A DNA stretch of 40,244 nt, from IMG/VR virus record IMGVR_UViG_3300046694_000208, positions 1-40,244 of that record; one strand, written 5' to 3'. The stretch comes from a virus. Position numbers and translations under genes: made by a program. This document shows, one piece after another, positions 8,941-17,496 of the stretch; the stretch's first letter is position 1, and each line of letters starts with the position of its first letter. The notes beneath the pieces are model-generated. The model was not told the DNA's origin. It was given only the letters and a program-made list of their open reading frames with translations, and made no database searches.

Positions 8941-10431
8941 ATGGCAACCACGTTAGGAAACGGCGTAGTGGACTACAACACAGCAGCCGCAGAAGCCAAA
9001 AAGAAGCTCGTGCAGAATCAATTGAAGATCAACAATGATCCCGGATATGTCGCCAGTGAGCAGCAACGAGCCTTACAGGTGATTGCGCAGCGCCAGGCAC
9101 AGGGACTGGACACCAGCGGTCAGCAGAAATACCTCACGCAGCAGCTTGGATACAAAGCGCCAGCCGCGACCACAACTGCAGCACCAACGCCGACAGCGGC
9201 CGCCGCGCCGAAGACGAACGCACAGCAGGGATCGGATTATATGTCTCAGATGGCGGCTATAGCGCAGAGACAGGTCACGCCATTCTCGTACGACCCGAAC
9301 AGCGACCCGGCATATCAAGCAGCGCTAACCCGGGCCAAAGCCAATATTGCAGACGGTACCGCACAGACAGAGGCTGAATTAAACCGCCGCGGCCTACTGA
9401 ACAGCACGATCACTTCTGACCGTTCTGCAGAGATTGGCGCACAGGAAATGGGCAATGTAGAGACTACCGTCCTGCCGCAGCTGATGCAGCAAGCTTATCA
9501 AAAGTATGCAGATCAATTGGCTCAAGAACAGCAGCAGTTTGCTAACCTTGGGACTGTAGCTAATTCTTATCTCAGCGAAGATCAGCGTGCTATCGACAAC
9601 ACCAACACCACAGCAGGGCTCACAGGGAACCTGCCGGGCGGAGAACAAGCGCAGCAGCTTTACTCCCAACTCATGGGCCTGAAGCAGCAAGCAGAGGCCA
9701 AGGGTATCACCGCAGCAGATCGCAGCAAGCTAAGCAACCAAGCAGACGGTATCCGGGCTATGTTGTCCACCATGGGCGTTGACATCAGCAAACTTGGAGC
9801 GAACACGAACTCCGCCACAGCAGGACAGATCACACCAACCATTCGCACACTGTCCGGACAGAACCAAGACTTGGCTGCACAGAATCAGACGTTCAACCAA
9901 TCCACCCAGACCCGCCAACTGGATACAGCGGACAAACAATATACTGAGCAGTTTGCTTACACTAAAGCGCGCGATGCTATCTCTGATAAGCGTTGGCAGG
10001 CTGAATTCGACTACAACAAGGAGCAAGGTGGTCTGGACTATGCACTTCGCAGGCTTGCACAGGCTGATTCTACAGCGTATCAGCAGGCTCAATTGGCGCT
10101 GTCACAGGACGACAACTCCCGGGCATGGGCAACGCTTGATTATGAGCAGTCACAACCGGCAGCGGCCAAGTATACAGGCATGACAGCCAGCCAGCTGTTG
10201 GATAACATCAAGCCTCTTTATCAGGAACCAGTATACACAGTGAACAAACTCGGGAAGCAAGAGGACACAGGCAAGACACAGCTCACCAAAGACCCGACAA
10301 AGTTAACTGATCTGTTTGAGACCGTGGTGGATGCAGGATTGAGTGACACTGAAACCAAACAGGTGCTATTGTCTCTTGGATATACCATGAAAGATATTGA
10401 ATCGCGCATCAAACAGTACTCGGGAAACTGA
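8941..10431 (+). CDS. Internal virion protein, short (unshifted) form
   Basis: A 496-aa protein starting at ATG 8941 behind AAAGGAGTGA. It is Ala/Gln/Thr-rich and mostly helical, with a low-complexity Ala/Pro/Thr stretch (about 70-95) and heptad-rich parts, as in ejected core proteins or scaffolds of DNA-ejection conduits in short-tailed phages. The start resembles 'GNGVVDYNTAAAEAKKKL', and the segment 'RGLLNSTITSDRSAEIGAQEM' is seen in Gram-positive phage virion proteins of this sort. The TGA at 10429 directly follows a GGGAAAC heptamer and precedes a strong hairpin, so a fraction of ribosomes should shift to make the 634-aa form. Confidence 0.72.
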   Translation: MATTLGNGVVDYNTAAAEAKKKLVQNQLKINNDPGYVASEQQRALQVIAQRQAQGLDTSGQQKYLTQQLGYKAPAATTTAAPTPTAAAAPKTNAQQGSDYMSQMAAIAQRQVTPFSYDPNSDPAYQAALTRAKANIADGTAQTEAELNRRGLLNSTITSDRSAEIGAQEMGNVETTVLPQLMQQAYQKYADQLAQEQQQFANLGTVANSYLSEDQRAIDNTNTTAGLTGNLPGGEQAQQLYSQLMGLKQQAEAKGITAADRSKLSNQADGIRAMLSTMGVDISKLGANTNSATAGQITPTIRTLSGQNQDLAAQNQTFNQSTQTRQLDTADKQYTEQFAYTKARDAISDKRWQAEFDYNKEQGGLDYALRRLAQADSTAYQQAQLALSQDDNSRAWATLDYEQSQPAAAKYTGMTASQLLDNIKPLYQEPVYTVNKLGKQEDTGKTQLTKDPTKLTDLFETVVDAGLSDTETKQVLLSLGYTMKDIESRIKQYSGN

Positions 10432-10459
10432 GTAGCCCCACAGCTTCGGCCAGTGGGGC
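10422..10459 (+). promoter_or_regulatory. Programmed -1 ribosomal frameshift signal
   Basis: The slippery heptamer G GGA AAC (10422-10428) lies in the correct phase (zero-frame codons GGA AAC), with the TGA stop next. Six bases later GCCCCAC (10435-10441) pairs with GTGGGGC (10453-10459). Inside that stem a GC-TTCG-GC tetraloop adds stability. After slippage the next codon is CTG at 10428 and the frame is open to 10844. There is no T tract after the hairpin, so it is not a terminator. Confidence 0.9.
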
Positions 10460-10844
10460 CAAACTTAACAGCACCTTAAGCGGCGTCCTCAAAAATACTG
10501 GGGACGTTTTTGCTTCTGTCGGTCAAAAGTATGGTATAGATCCGGCATTACTTGCGGCGATAGCCATTCATGAAACCGGAAATGGCACCAGTTCAGCAGT
10601 GAAAAATAAATACAATGTTGGCGGTATGATGGGCAAAAATGGTCTGATGACCTTTAATAGCCTGGAAGAAGGTATCGACAAGATGGCTTCAAACCTAAAA
10701 CGGAACTACTTCGACAAGGGATTGACTACTATTGAGCAGATTCAGAAAAAATATGCTCCGAATGGTGCGGCCAATGATCCAACTGGACTGAATAGTTACT
10801 GGACCAGCGGAGTGAAGAAATACTATAACATGCTTGCGGGGTGA
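10428..10844 (+). CDS. Lysozyme-like domain made as frameshift extension of the internal virion protein
   Basis: These 138 codons in the -1 frame encode a short linker and a glucosaminidase/transglycosylase-like domain: 'VGQKYGIDPALLAAIAIHE' followed by TGNGTSSAVKNKYNVGG. The Glu of HETGNG (codon 10572-10574) is the expected catalytic residue. No ATG, GTG or TTG lies in this frame between the upstream TGA near 10398 and the GTG at 10599, and that GTG is already past the catalytic Glu. So the domain can only be translated by -1 slippage at 10422 (or an unlikely CTG start). The fusion of about 634 aa would carry a wall-cutting domain into the virion to open peptidoglycan during DNA ejection. 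Confidence 0.85.
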   Translation: MSSPTASASGAKLNSTLSGVLKNTGDVFASVGQKYGIDPALLAAIAIHETGNGTSSAVKNKYNVGGMMGKNGLMTFNSLEEGIDKMASNLKRNYFDKGLTTIEQIQKKYAPNGAANDPTGLNSYWTSGVKKYYNMLAG

Positions 10845-10848
10845 GTAC

Positions 10849-13800
10849 ATGTCAACGTTTGATGCAGTTCGTAATCGAAAACGTGGCGAGGATGCAAAAC
10901 AGAGGGTACTTGAACGGACATACTCCCCACAACCTGAATCGGATAAGGAGGAAGAAAGTTTATTCTCGGCTGTACGAAAACGGTCATTGGAAACCCCTGC
11001 ACCGGTTGTTTCAACTCCAAGCGCATCACCAGTTAGCGGTACACCAATGTCTCAACTGTTGGATAAGACTGGCATACTCATCGGTGATCCCCGGCAGTCT
11101 GAGCTTGCCAAGGCAATCCGGAATGAACCAATGGCGGCACAGCAGTATAAGCAGAACACCGGGATTGATGTGCAGAATCCGAAGAAAGAAAAAGGTACAC
11201 TGAGCAAAGTCTTGGATAATGTCACTGCATTTACTGACCGCGCAGCGAATGCTACAACATTCGGCGGAACCGATTTAGTGGATCGCTTTTTTGAAAAGTT
11301 TGGGCCGAAAGCATATAGTGACGAGCTGAAAGAAAAAAGAGATCGTGCTGAAAACCTTGGAGCCGGTGGAATTGCAGCCGATGTGCTCGGCTCCCTGGTC
11401 AGCGGACAGGCCGCATATAAGGCCGCCGGCGCTGCGGTAGATCCCTTAATCAAATCACTACCTAAAATCACACAGAGTTTGATTCGAGGTACTGCTGCGG
11501 GTGCGGCGTTTGAATTCCCGCGTCAAGCCAACCAAGAGGCCGCAGAGTACCTGGGCGGACCACGGCAGAGTGTTCAGGACCGACTGAAAAATGTTGCTTT
11601 ATCTGCTGGACTTGGTGGACTCACTGATTTAGGTATTGGCGCAGGCGGTCTTGCAGCAGCCGGGATCAAGAATCCTCTGCTTGGTAAGGCTGTGGGCGGT
11701 GGGATCGGCGTAGGAAGCTTGGGCGCTGCCCTGGGAACAGCGAATGAACTTCAGGAAAAGGCATCCGGACAACAGCAATCACTCGGTGGCAGGCTGGAAG
11801 ATATCGGCAAGTACACTTTGGCCGGTGCTGGACTAGGGATTGCTGGGGGATCTTTGTTCAGCAGATTCATGAAAAATAGAACTACAGTAGAAACTCCTGC
11901 TGTAGATGAAGCTCCAAATGTTTCGTCTGGTACGAGAGCAAGAATAGCAAACAAACCAGGATTGAATGCTGTACTAGAGCAGATGAAACCATTGGTAGAT
12001 GAACATATGACTCCACCTCTTGAGAATCCCAATGAACTGGCAAAGTGGGTTCAACGTAATTTCAAGGCTAATGGCGATGACATATCATTGAATGAAATTC
12101 GAACTTTGGGTTACGAAGATCTCCGGCAATTATCTGAAGAAATGCGCAAGCAAATCACGGTAGAAGAGGCGGCACGGCAAGTCGCCAAAAACTTGGGATA
12201 CGACTTTGATAAACTATTAGCTACAAAAACAGTTCCCCGTGACTTTGTGCAGCGTGCCAGAAAGACACAGGAACTTCAAGAAACATATGGTATTAAAAGC
12301 CCTGTTAATCGGTCTATCGCCCAAAACAATCAACCAAGAACAACACAAACATCAGAAACAACGAAAATTGAAACGCCACAGCCTATACAACCCGTAGAAA
12401 CATCAACCATTGGATCTGATGAAATTGGTGAAACGCTCGGATCATTCGGTTCCGGTATTACAGACAGTATGTACAACTCGTTATGGAGCAAAGTGCAAAA
12501 AGGACTGACAGAAGAAGCAGACGCTCCCTCGACAGTGTTGCAGGTAGCGAAAGAAATTAAAGACAGAGGCGGGATGACTTCTATTGATGATTTAAAAAAC
12601 GTTGCATCAGAAGTGATATCCGCTAAGAATAGAGGAGCGACTGGGCAAGAGTTTCAAAGATTAATGAACAATGTAGTGGATAGTTACAGCCCACCACGTC
12701 CTCAAACGCCACTTGTCGATGCAGCTCCGGATGTAACTGCACCACCACAGAGCCAGGACATGTTCACGGACCTATTTGGCGACCAGGGATTAGGTATCTC
12801 ATCCGGGGGAAGATCAGCAAGGGTCGGTACCGGTCCAGTTGACACCGCAGACCAGATTGTTCGGCGTGGCATCAAGAACGACAAACAAGGCATTAAACAG
12901 TCTGCAGCAGCGCAGGCCCGGGCGACATATCAGAATCTTGTCGATAATCTGGACCCACTGAAGCGAATCAGCAGCGACACCTATGAATCAGCCATGGATG
13001 CAACCCGGGCCAATAACCTTGCAAATACCGTTGTTCGTGACAAATTTGTGAATCTTGAAGGAGAGGTTATCGGCAGTAGCCTGAACGATATCTTCAAGAA
13101 AGTGGCGCGCGGTCAGGATAAGAATTTCATTGATTACCTAACGCTGCGGCATGCTAAAACCCGGATGTCCCGGGGGGAACGGGTATATGCTGAAAACTTG
13201 GATATGACACCGGATAAGGTCCAGCAGCGTATTGACACGTTGAATTCCCGTTACCCTGGTTTTGAAGAAATCGCGCAGGAGTGGGATAAATTCAACGATA
13301 ACGTGCTGCGGGAAATTGGTGTTAAGGAAGGGTTGCTATCTAACGACCTGTACAATGCACTGCGGAAGAAGAATCCGAATTATTCACCAATGCGCCGGCA
13401 GTTCCTTCGGTCAGAGAAGCCCGGAAAGAACTTCATCCAGAAGACCACAAAGTCATCCTTCAGCGGCCAGAAAGCACCGATTCAGAAGGTCAGCCCTACC
13501 GGATCAGTCCGGAACATCGTAGACCCGCGTAAATCCACTATTGAATCTGTGGGTGCTTGGACAAATGCAGCCCTGCGTAACCGGACAATGCAGTCCATGG
13601 TGGATGCAATCAAGCGAGATCCGGAGGCGTTCAAGGGTGTGGCCGAGATTATCCAGCAGCCGAAGAGTAAGGTGAACCTCAAGGACGTACTCACAAATGG
13701 TGGGCAGGATGACTTTCTCGAGGCACTGGATGCAGACTTTAAGGACCTATTCAGCACAGCGAAGGTTGACGGTGACAATGTGGTCCGGGCTATGGTCAAC

Positions 13801-15459
13801 GGTGAACCGGTACACATCAAAGTGGGAGATCCCGAGATCGTCAAAACGCTGATTGGCATGGGTCCGCAGGCATCGAACGTCCTCATTGATACCATGAGCG
13901 CATTCAGTAATGCGACTAAGCGCGGTGCAACTGGTCTGCTGGCGCCGGCCTTTGCGATCAAAGGGGCAACCATGGACCTTGCACAATCGGCAATTCAGTC
14001 AAAAAATCCACCGAAGCAGATTGCATACACGATTTATTCTATCTTCAGTGGTGTTGGTGATTCGCTTGGCATCAAGGGACTTCGAAATTGGGCGCAGGAG
14101 TACCGGCGTGCAGGCGGAGGATATACGGCATCCCTTAAAGGTGATCGGCGCTTAAACACTGGCATATCCGATATGACAAGATATCCAAAATTCTCACCAC
14201 AGAATGCTGCAAAGATTGGAGTTAAAGCAGTAAAGGCACCATTCAAGATACTTGAAGAGATAGGGAACATTGCTGAAAATGCTCCGCGTATTGCAGCATC
14301 TAAGATTGAACGTCAGAGCCTGGGTAACCAGATCACACCGCAGAATATTCGGCAGGCCATGAGCGCCGGTCGTGAGATTACTGTTAACTTCAGCCGTAAA
14401 GGAGCATTAACCCGCGACATTGAAGCATTCGTTCCTTATAACAATGCTGCAGTACAGGGAACGTATCGCGTACTACGAGCATTCAAGAATAATCCCGTCC
14501 GGACTGTGGCCGCAATTGGGACACTAGCAGTTCTTCCGAAGCTTTATGAGTATTCTAAATTCGGTGATGATCCGGACTACCAAAATCTACCGGCCCGGGA
14601 AAGAATGCGGTTCCTGATCGTTAACAAAAATGAAGATGGTACATTCACAAAGATACCGATGGAGCCAGCCTATAACAGCTTTGGAGAGGCGACTATTGAA
14701 GCCTTAAGGTATTTCAAGGACAACGATCCGACAGCCTTCAAGGGGACAATGGATGCCTTAGCAAACGCTTGGACACCACCATTGATTACCGGTGCGCTGC
14801 AGGGAGCAACAAAGGGAGGCGGAGCTGAGGGAAGTATTGCTGGTGTGGTGAATTCAACCGTGGCCGCGCCGTTCGTTGCCTCTGTAGCAAACCAAAGTTT
14901 CACCGGCGCCCCTATCGTATCTCAGTCTCTCCAGGACCGCAGCAGACCGTATCAATATGATGAACGCACCAGTGCGGTAGCTAAAAAGTTAGGACAGACG
15001 CTGGACATGTCGCCTCAGAAGGTGGATTACATCATTAAAGCGTACGGCGGTGACTTGGCCCGATTGGTTTTACCACTGACATCTGACCTTGGACAAGGAA
15101 ATGTCCGGAATACGCTGCTGAAGAACTTTATTGTTGATCCGGAATTCAGCAATACCTTGACGGATGACTTCTACGATGCCAAGGACAAACTGAATCAGGC
15201 ATACGCCGATTACAACGAGGCCGGGGCAGAATTACCTAAGTGGTACGATGACGACCTGAGAAAGGCTCTGAATTCGTCTGCGAAGGGGTCGGTATCGAAG
15301 GAGCTTGCAGGGCTGCGGGATTACAAGAAGGAGATCACCGCTGATAAATCACTGACAGACAAGCAGCGCACTGAGAAACTGCGTAAGATTCAGCAGCAGA
15401 TTAATGAAATTTACATCAATATCAACTCCGCGCTGAAAGAGTATGGGGTAATCAAATGA
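10849..15459 (+). CDS. Giant internal virion protein with LPD38-like domain
   Basis: A 1,536-aa protein; ATG 10849 follows GGGGTGAG. Regions in order: charged N-terminus; a Gly/Ala-rich amphipathic or membrane-active part (about 150-350, with repeated GGLAAAG, GGGIGVGSLGAALG, LAGAGLGIAGGSLFS runs); a low-complexity linker rich in Thr/Gln/Pro; a long helical part; and from about 1040 to 1330 a part resembling the 'large polyvalent protein-associated' LPD38 domain (GLLAPAFAIKG, FVPYNNAAVQG, NNPVR). The C-terminal 100 residues are coiled coil. Such proteins fill the place of T7 gp16-like ejection proteins. It starts 4 bases after the lysozyme extension, so the two are probably made and packaged together. 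No catalytic site is recognised. Confidence 0.75.
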   Translation: MSTFDAVRNRKRGEDAKQRVLERTYSPQPESDKEEESLFSAVRKRSLETPAPVVSTPSASPVSGTPMSQLLDKTGILIGDPRQSELAKAIRNEPMAAQQYKQNTGIDVQNPKKEKGTLSKVLDNVTAFTDRAANATTFGGTDLVDRFFEKFGPKAYSDELKEKRDRAENLGAGGIAADVLGSLVSGQAAYKAAGAAVDPLIKSLPKITQSLIRGTAAGAAFEFPRQANQEAAEYLGGPRQSVQDRLKNVALSAGLGGLTDLGIGAGGLAAAGIKNPLLGKAVGGGIGVGSLGAALGTANELQEKASGQQQSLGGRLEDIGKYTLAGAGLGIAGGSLFSRFMKNRTTVETPAVDEAPNVSSGTRARIANKPGLNAVLEQMKPLVDEHMTPPLENPNELAKWVQRNFKANGDDISLNEIRTLGYEDLRQLSEEMRKQITVEEAARQVAKNLGYDFDKLLATKTVPRDFVQRARKTQELQETYGIKSPVNRSIAQNNQPRTTQTSETTKIETPQPIQPVETSTIGSDEIGETLGSFGSGITDSMYNSLWSKVQKGLTEEADAPSTVLQVAKEIKDRGGMTSIDDLKNVASEVISAKNRGATGQEFQRLMNNVVDSYSPPRPQTPLVDAAPDVTAPPQSQDMFTDLFGDQGLGISSGGRSARVGTGPVDTADQIVRRGIKNDKQGIKQSAAAQARATYQNLVDNLDPLKRISSDTYESAMDATRANNLANTVVRDKFVNLEGEVIGSSLNDIFKKVARGQDKNFIDYLTLRHAKTRMSRGERVYAENLDMTPDKVQQRIDTLNSRYPGFEEIAQEWDKFNDNVLREIGVKEGLLSNDLYNALRKKNPNYSPMRRQFLRSEKPGKNFIQKTTKSSFSGQKAPIQKVSPTGSVRNIVDPRKSTIESVGAWTNAALRNRTMQSMVDAIKRDPEAFKGVAEIIQQPKSKVNLKDVLTNGGQDDFLEALDADFKDLFSTAKVDGDNVVRAMVNGEPVHIKVGDPEIVKTLIGMGPQASNVLIDTMSAFSNATKRGATGLLAPAFAIKGATMDLAQSAIQSKNPPKQIAYTIYSIFSGVGDSLGIKGLRNWAQEYRRAGGGYTASLKGDRRLNTGISDMTRYPKFSPQNAAKIGVKAVKAPFKILEEIGNIAENAPRIAASKIERQSLGNQITPQNIRQAMSAGREITVNFSRKGALTRDIEAFVPYNNAAVQGTYRVLRAFKNNPVRTVAAIGTLAVLPKLYEYSKFGDDPDYQNLPARERMRFLIVNKNEDGTFTKIPMEPAYNSFGEATIEALRYFKDNDPTAFKGTMDALANAWTPPLITGALQGATKGGGAEGSIAGVVNSTVAAPFVASVANQSFTGAPIVSQSLQDRSRPYQYDERTSAVAKKLGQTLDMSPQKVDYIIKAYGGDLARLVLPLTSDLGQGNVRNTLLKNFIVDPEFSNTLTDDFYDAKDKLNQAYADYNEAGAELPKWYDDDLRKALNSSAKGSVSKELAGLRDYKKEITADKSLTDKQRTEKLRKIQQQINEIYININSALKEYGVIK

Positions 15460-15632
15460 TCGAATTTGACGAAACCGAATACCTGCAGATTGACTTCACA
15501 GACAAATCCCTTCAATTAATAGCTTCACTAAACGGCGATGAAGTAGCTAATAAATTATATGCTCCGGCGGTGAGGATAGATGTGGGGAGCAGCAGACACG
15601 ATATACGATCTGATTTACTTCGTACTTCGTAA
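15456..15632 (+). CDS. Small protein of unknown function
   Basis: A 58-aa ORF whose ATG overlaps the stop of the giant protein gene (ATGA), a typical coupled start. It is acidic (MIEFDETEYLQIDFTD) in the first half and more basic at the end. Its last 53 bases overlap the next frame. No family is recognised. Confidence 0.5.
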   Translation: MIEFDETEYLQIDFTDKSLQLIASLNGDEVANKLYAPAVRIDVGSSRHDIRSDLLRTS

Positions 15633-15927
15633 CTTAAAAGATTTCCGATGGGAGGCCCTTATAGGGTACTCCCTTTATTTATTCGGCAAGCGCAGCGGCA
15701 TGAAGATGTTCCGGAGGTTTATGACCGGGCACTTCCCCTATCTTGCTGACGAAAACGAGGACTGGCGCAGATGGGCAACCAACCAAATCGAATTGTTAGG
15801 TGGTCGAAAATGGCAGCCAACGAAGCAGTATGGGCGTATGAAACGATCCGCGAGAGTGGGTCAGATGAACTCCAATATCTCATTGGCCTTATCACTGGAG
15901 GACATCCTCCGGGAAGGAGTGTTAAAG
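15580..15927 (+). CDS. Putative upstream part in frame with the endolysin
   Basis: ATG 15580 follows GGTGAGGATAG. The frame has no stop before the amidase start, so translation would give a 407-aa endolysin with a 116-aa N-terminal extension. Residues 1-80 look like real protein (MWGAADTIYDLIYFVLRNLK, FRWEALIGYSLYLFGKRSG, FMTGHFPYLADENEDWRRW). Residues after about 80 look less natural. In the -1 frame an ATG at 15810 behind TTAGGTGG opens a 60-aa frame with AYETIRESGSDELQYLIGLITGG, which reads more like a protein. The original gene may have run into that frame and been shifted, or two small genes may overlap. Either way the endolysin has its own good start. Confidence 0.45.
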
Positions 15928-15992
15928 ATGGCGAAGAAAAAAGTCAAAAAAGTCAAAAAAGTGAAGATCGACCCGGGACACGGGGGTCATGA
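15810..15992 (+). CDS. Possible small overlapping ORF
   Basis: A 60-aa frame starting at an ATG behind TTAGGTGG. Its first 40 residues (MAANEAVWAYETIRE, ELQYLIGLITGG) look protein-like, while the last 20 are read out of frame from the endolysin's Lys repeats. It may be the displaced C-terminus of the gene that begins at 15580. Weak evidence. Confidence 0.3.
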   Translation: MAANEAVWAYETIRESGSDELQYLIGLITGGHPPGRSVKDGEEKSQKSQKSEDRPGTRGS

Positions 15993-16803
15993 TTCAGGAG
16001 CAATCAGCATCACCGGTGTGAAAGAGAAAGATATTAACCTCGCAACGGCGCTGAAGGTTGCTGAGCTGCTTAAGCCTAACCCAAACATCGAATGTACCTT
16101 AACCCGGGAAACAGACGTATTCATCGGACTGAGTGACCGGGCGAAAATGGCGAATAAAGATAAAGTTGATGCATTTATCTCCATCCATGTGAACAGCTTT
16201 AAGGACACATCTACCGGCACCGAGACGGAATACACGCGGACCGGTGAGAGTGAGAAACTGGCCCAGATCGTACAGAAGCATCTGGTGAAGGCTACAGGAT
16301 TCAAGGATCGCGGTATCAACAAATACAACCTTGCAGTGACCCGGGAAACAACTATGGCCGCAGCGCTGACAGAGCCAGGATATTTAAGCAACCCAGCAGA
16401 GGAATTGATACTCGTATCCCCGGACTTTATACCACGATATGCGGAGGCTGTAGCCCGTGGAGTATGCGAGTACTTGGGGATTCAGTATGAGGCAGTGCCG
16501 TCCGACACAAATCCGGTTTCTGTACGCATCGGAGGATTGGACCTCGAACAGCCGGGCATTATCATTGATGGCCGCAGCTGGGTACCGGCCAAGCTTACCT
16601 TAGGCGTGCTGGGTTTCCTGCAATGGACATTCTCAAATAAGAACATCTTAATCAACGGAACTCCGGTGGAGACTAAGATATTCAACAATACGAGCTATAT
16701 CCGGTCTACGGACCTTATGACGCTCGGACTGATCCGCAGCGTATTTATGGAGCCGGACGCATCCAATCCAAAACGTGTATTAATCATTCCGAAGGAGGGG
16801 TAA
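15928..16803 (+). CDS. Endolysin: N-acetylmuramoyl-L-alanine amidase (Amidase_3) with stalk domain
   Basis: This enzyme cuts the bond between MurNAc and L-alanine of peptidoglycan and releases progeny. The chosen start, ATG 15928, follows GAAGGAG and gives 291 aa. After a Lys/Val repeat the Amidase_3 fold begins: KIDPGHGGHDSGAIS (zinc His), VKEKDINLAT (zinc Glu), AFISIHVNSF (zinc His) and LTEPGYLSNP (catalytic Glu). Residues about 200-285 resemble the copper-amine-oxidase-like stalk domain (IRIGGLDL, IIDGRSWVPAKLTLGVLG, NGTPVETKIFNNTSYIRSTDL) and probably bind the wall. There is no signal peptide; the holin gene follows 2 bases later. Confidence 0.92.
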   Translation: MAKKKVKKVKKVKIDPGHGGHDSGAISITGVKEKDINLATALKVAELLKPNPNIECTLTRETDVFIGLSDRAKMANKDKVDAFISIHVNSFKDTSTGTETEYTRTGESEKLAQIVQKHLVKATGFKDRGINKYNLAVTRETTMAAALTEPGYLSNPAEELILVSPDFIPRYAEAVARGVCEYLGIQYEAVPSDTNPVSVRIGGLDLEQPGIIIDGRSWVPAKLTLGVLGFLQWTFSNKNILINGTPVETKIFNNTSYIRSTDLMTLGLIRSVFMEPDASNPKRVLIIPKEG

Positions 16804-16805
16804 CA

Positions 16806-17165
16806 ATGAAAGAGGTATGGGATCAAGTACAACCGCAGGTGGCTACAGTTGTGGTGTCTCTCATAGGGATAGTAGCTACTATAGCGCTCTCTCTGCTGGC
16901 GGTGCTGCAAAGTAAGGTGAAACTATGGCTGGCGAGTAAAACGTCCCTGGCAGATCGGGAGTTGATTCATAAGATTGCTTTGGAGGCTTATGCGTTTGCT
17001 GAAAAGGAATTCAAGACTCTGGGTGGGCCAACAAAGCTATCTGAAGCCTACAACTATGCATCTAGATTGTTAAACCAGTCCGGGATGCAAGTAGCACCGG
17101 AAGAAATTAAAGCAGCAATCGAGAAAGCGGTGCTTGATTATAGCCAGCCGAACAAGTCCGCATGA
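16806..17165 (+). CDS. Holin, LL-H family
   Basis: A 119-aa membrane protein. One transmembrane helix near the N-terminus (about residues 13-35, ATVVVSLIGIVATIALSLLAVL) is followed by a charged helical cytoplasmic part with 'LIHKIALEAYAFAEKEF...KLSEAYNYASRLLNQSG' and '...IKAAIEKAVLDY', the pattern of LL-H-type holins. It would permeabilise the membrane and let the endolysin reach the wall. It lies just after the endolysin with a shared AGGAGGGG ribosome site and is the last gene before the late terminator. Confidence 0.88.
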   Translation: MKEVWDQVQPQVATVVVSLIGIVATIALSLLAVLQSKVKLWLASKTSLADRELIHKIALEAYAFAEKEFKTLGGPTKLSEAYNYASRLLNQSGMQVAPEEIKAAIEKAVLDYSQPNKSA

Positions 17166-17170
17166 ATAAG

Positions 17171-17199
17171 AGGCCATCCTTAACCGGGTGGCCTTTTTT
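17171..17199 (+). terminator. Terminator of the late operon
   Basis: GGCCATCC pairs with GGGTGGCC (one T-G pair) around TTAACC and is followed by TTTTTT. It closes the rightward late operon before the lysogeny region. Confidence 0.85.
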
Positions 17200-17496
17200 A
17201 TTTGAGTTATCCACATTGTGGACAATAATGTTACCCGGGTAACTTTTGGGTAACATAATAGGCATATATAAACATACATAAACCATAATATATTACACTT
17301 GTATAACGCAGGTTGATGCAAAAAATCCAGTAATATAGCCGAATTTCCCTACTGCACATACATAGACATAAATATGTTACAAATAGTCACGGTTATAAAG
17401 CATATAACCAGCAAACATACATAAAACCTTGATACATAAGGGGTTGTTCGATCTAAAATACGTTTGGGGTAACATTTGGGTAACAAAAGGTTTTTT
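17200..17496. promoter_or_regulatory. Candidate attP region with paired integrase-arm repeats
   Basis: This gene-free stretch of AT-rich DNA lies next to the integrase 3' end, the usual place of attP. The 7-mer GGGTAAC occurs as two pairs, each spaced exactly 11 bases: 17237/17248 and 17467/17478. The first copy is part of the palindrome GTTACCCGGGTAAC (17230-17243). Between the pairs, ACATACATA occurs three times (near 17271, 17355 and 17415). Another GGGTAAC lies at 18762 near the integrase start. Such paired repeats flanking about 200 bp are what arm-type sites of tyrosine integrases look like. The core cannot be named without a host junction. Confidence 0.5.

Noticed and set aside
10435-10459. 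Terminator after the internal virion gene
   Set aside because: The hairpin is strong but is followed by CAAACTT, not by a T tract, and coding continues in the -1 frame.
10488-10517. Second terminator-like hairpin (CGTCC/GGACG followed by TTTTTG)
   Set aside because: The stem is only 5 bp with a 13-base loop and lies within the frameshift extension; it is probably chance.
10599-10844. Separate 81-aa gene starting at GTG 10599
   Set aside because: It would lack the catalytic Glu and the first third of the lysozyme-like fold and has no ribosome site; the frameshift reading explains the DNA better.
13482-13973. 163-aa minus-strand ORF inside the giant virion gene
   Set aside because: It is a shadow of a well-supported gene, with no ribosome site and a Ser/Arg/Leu-rich unnatural composition. 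The same holds for the other long minus-strand frames in the structural region.
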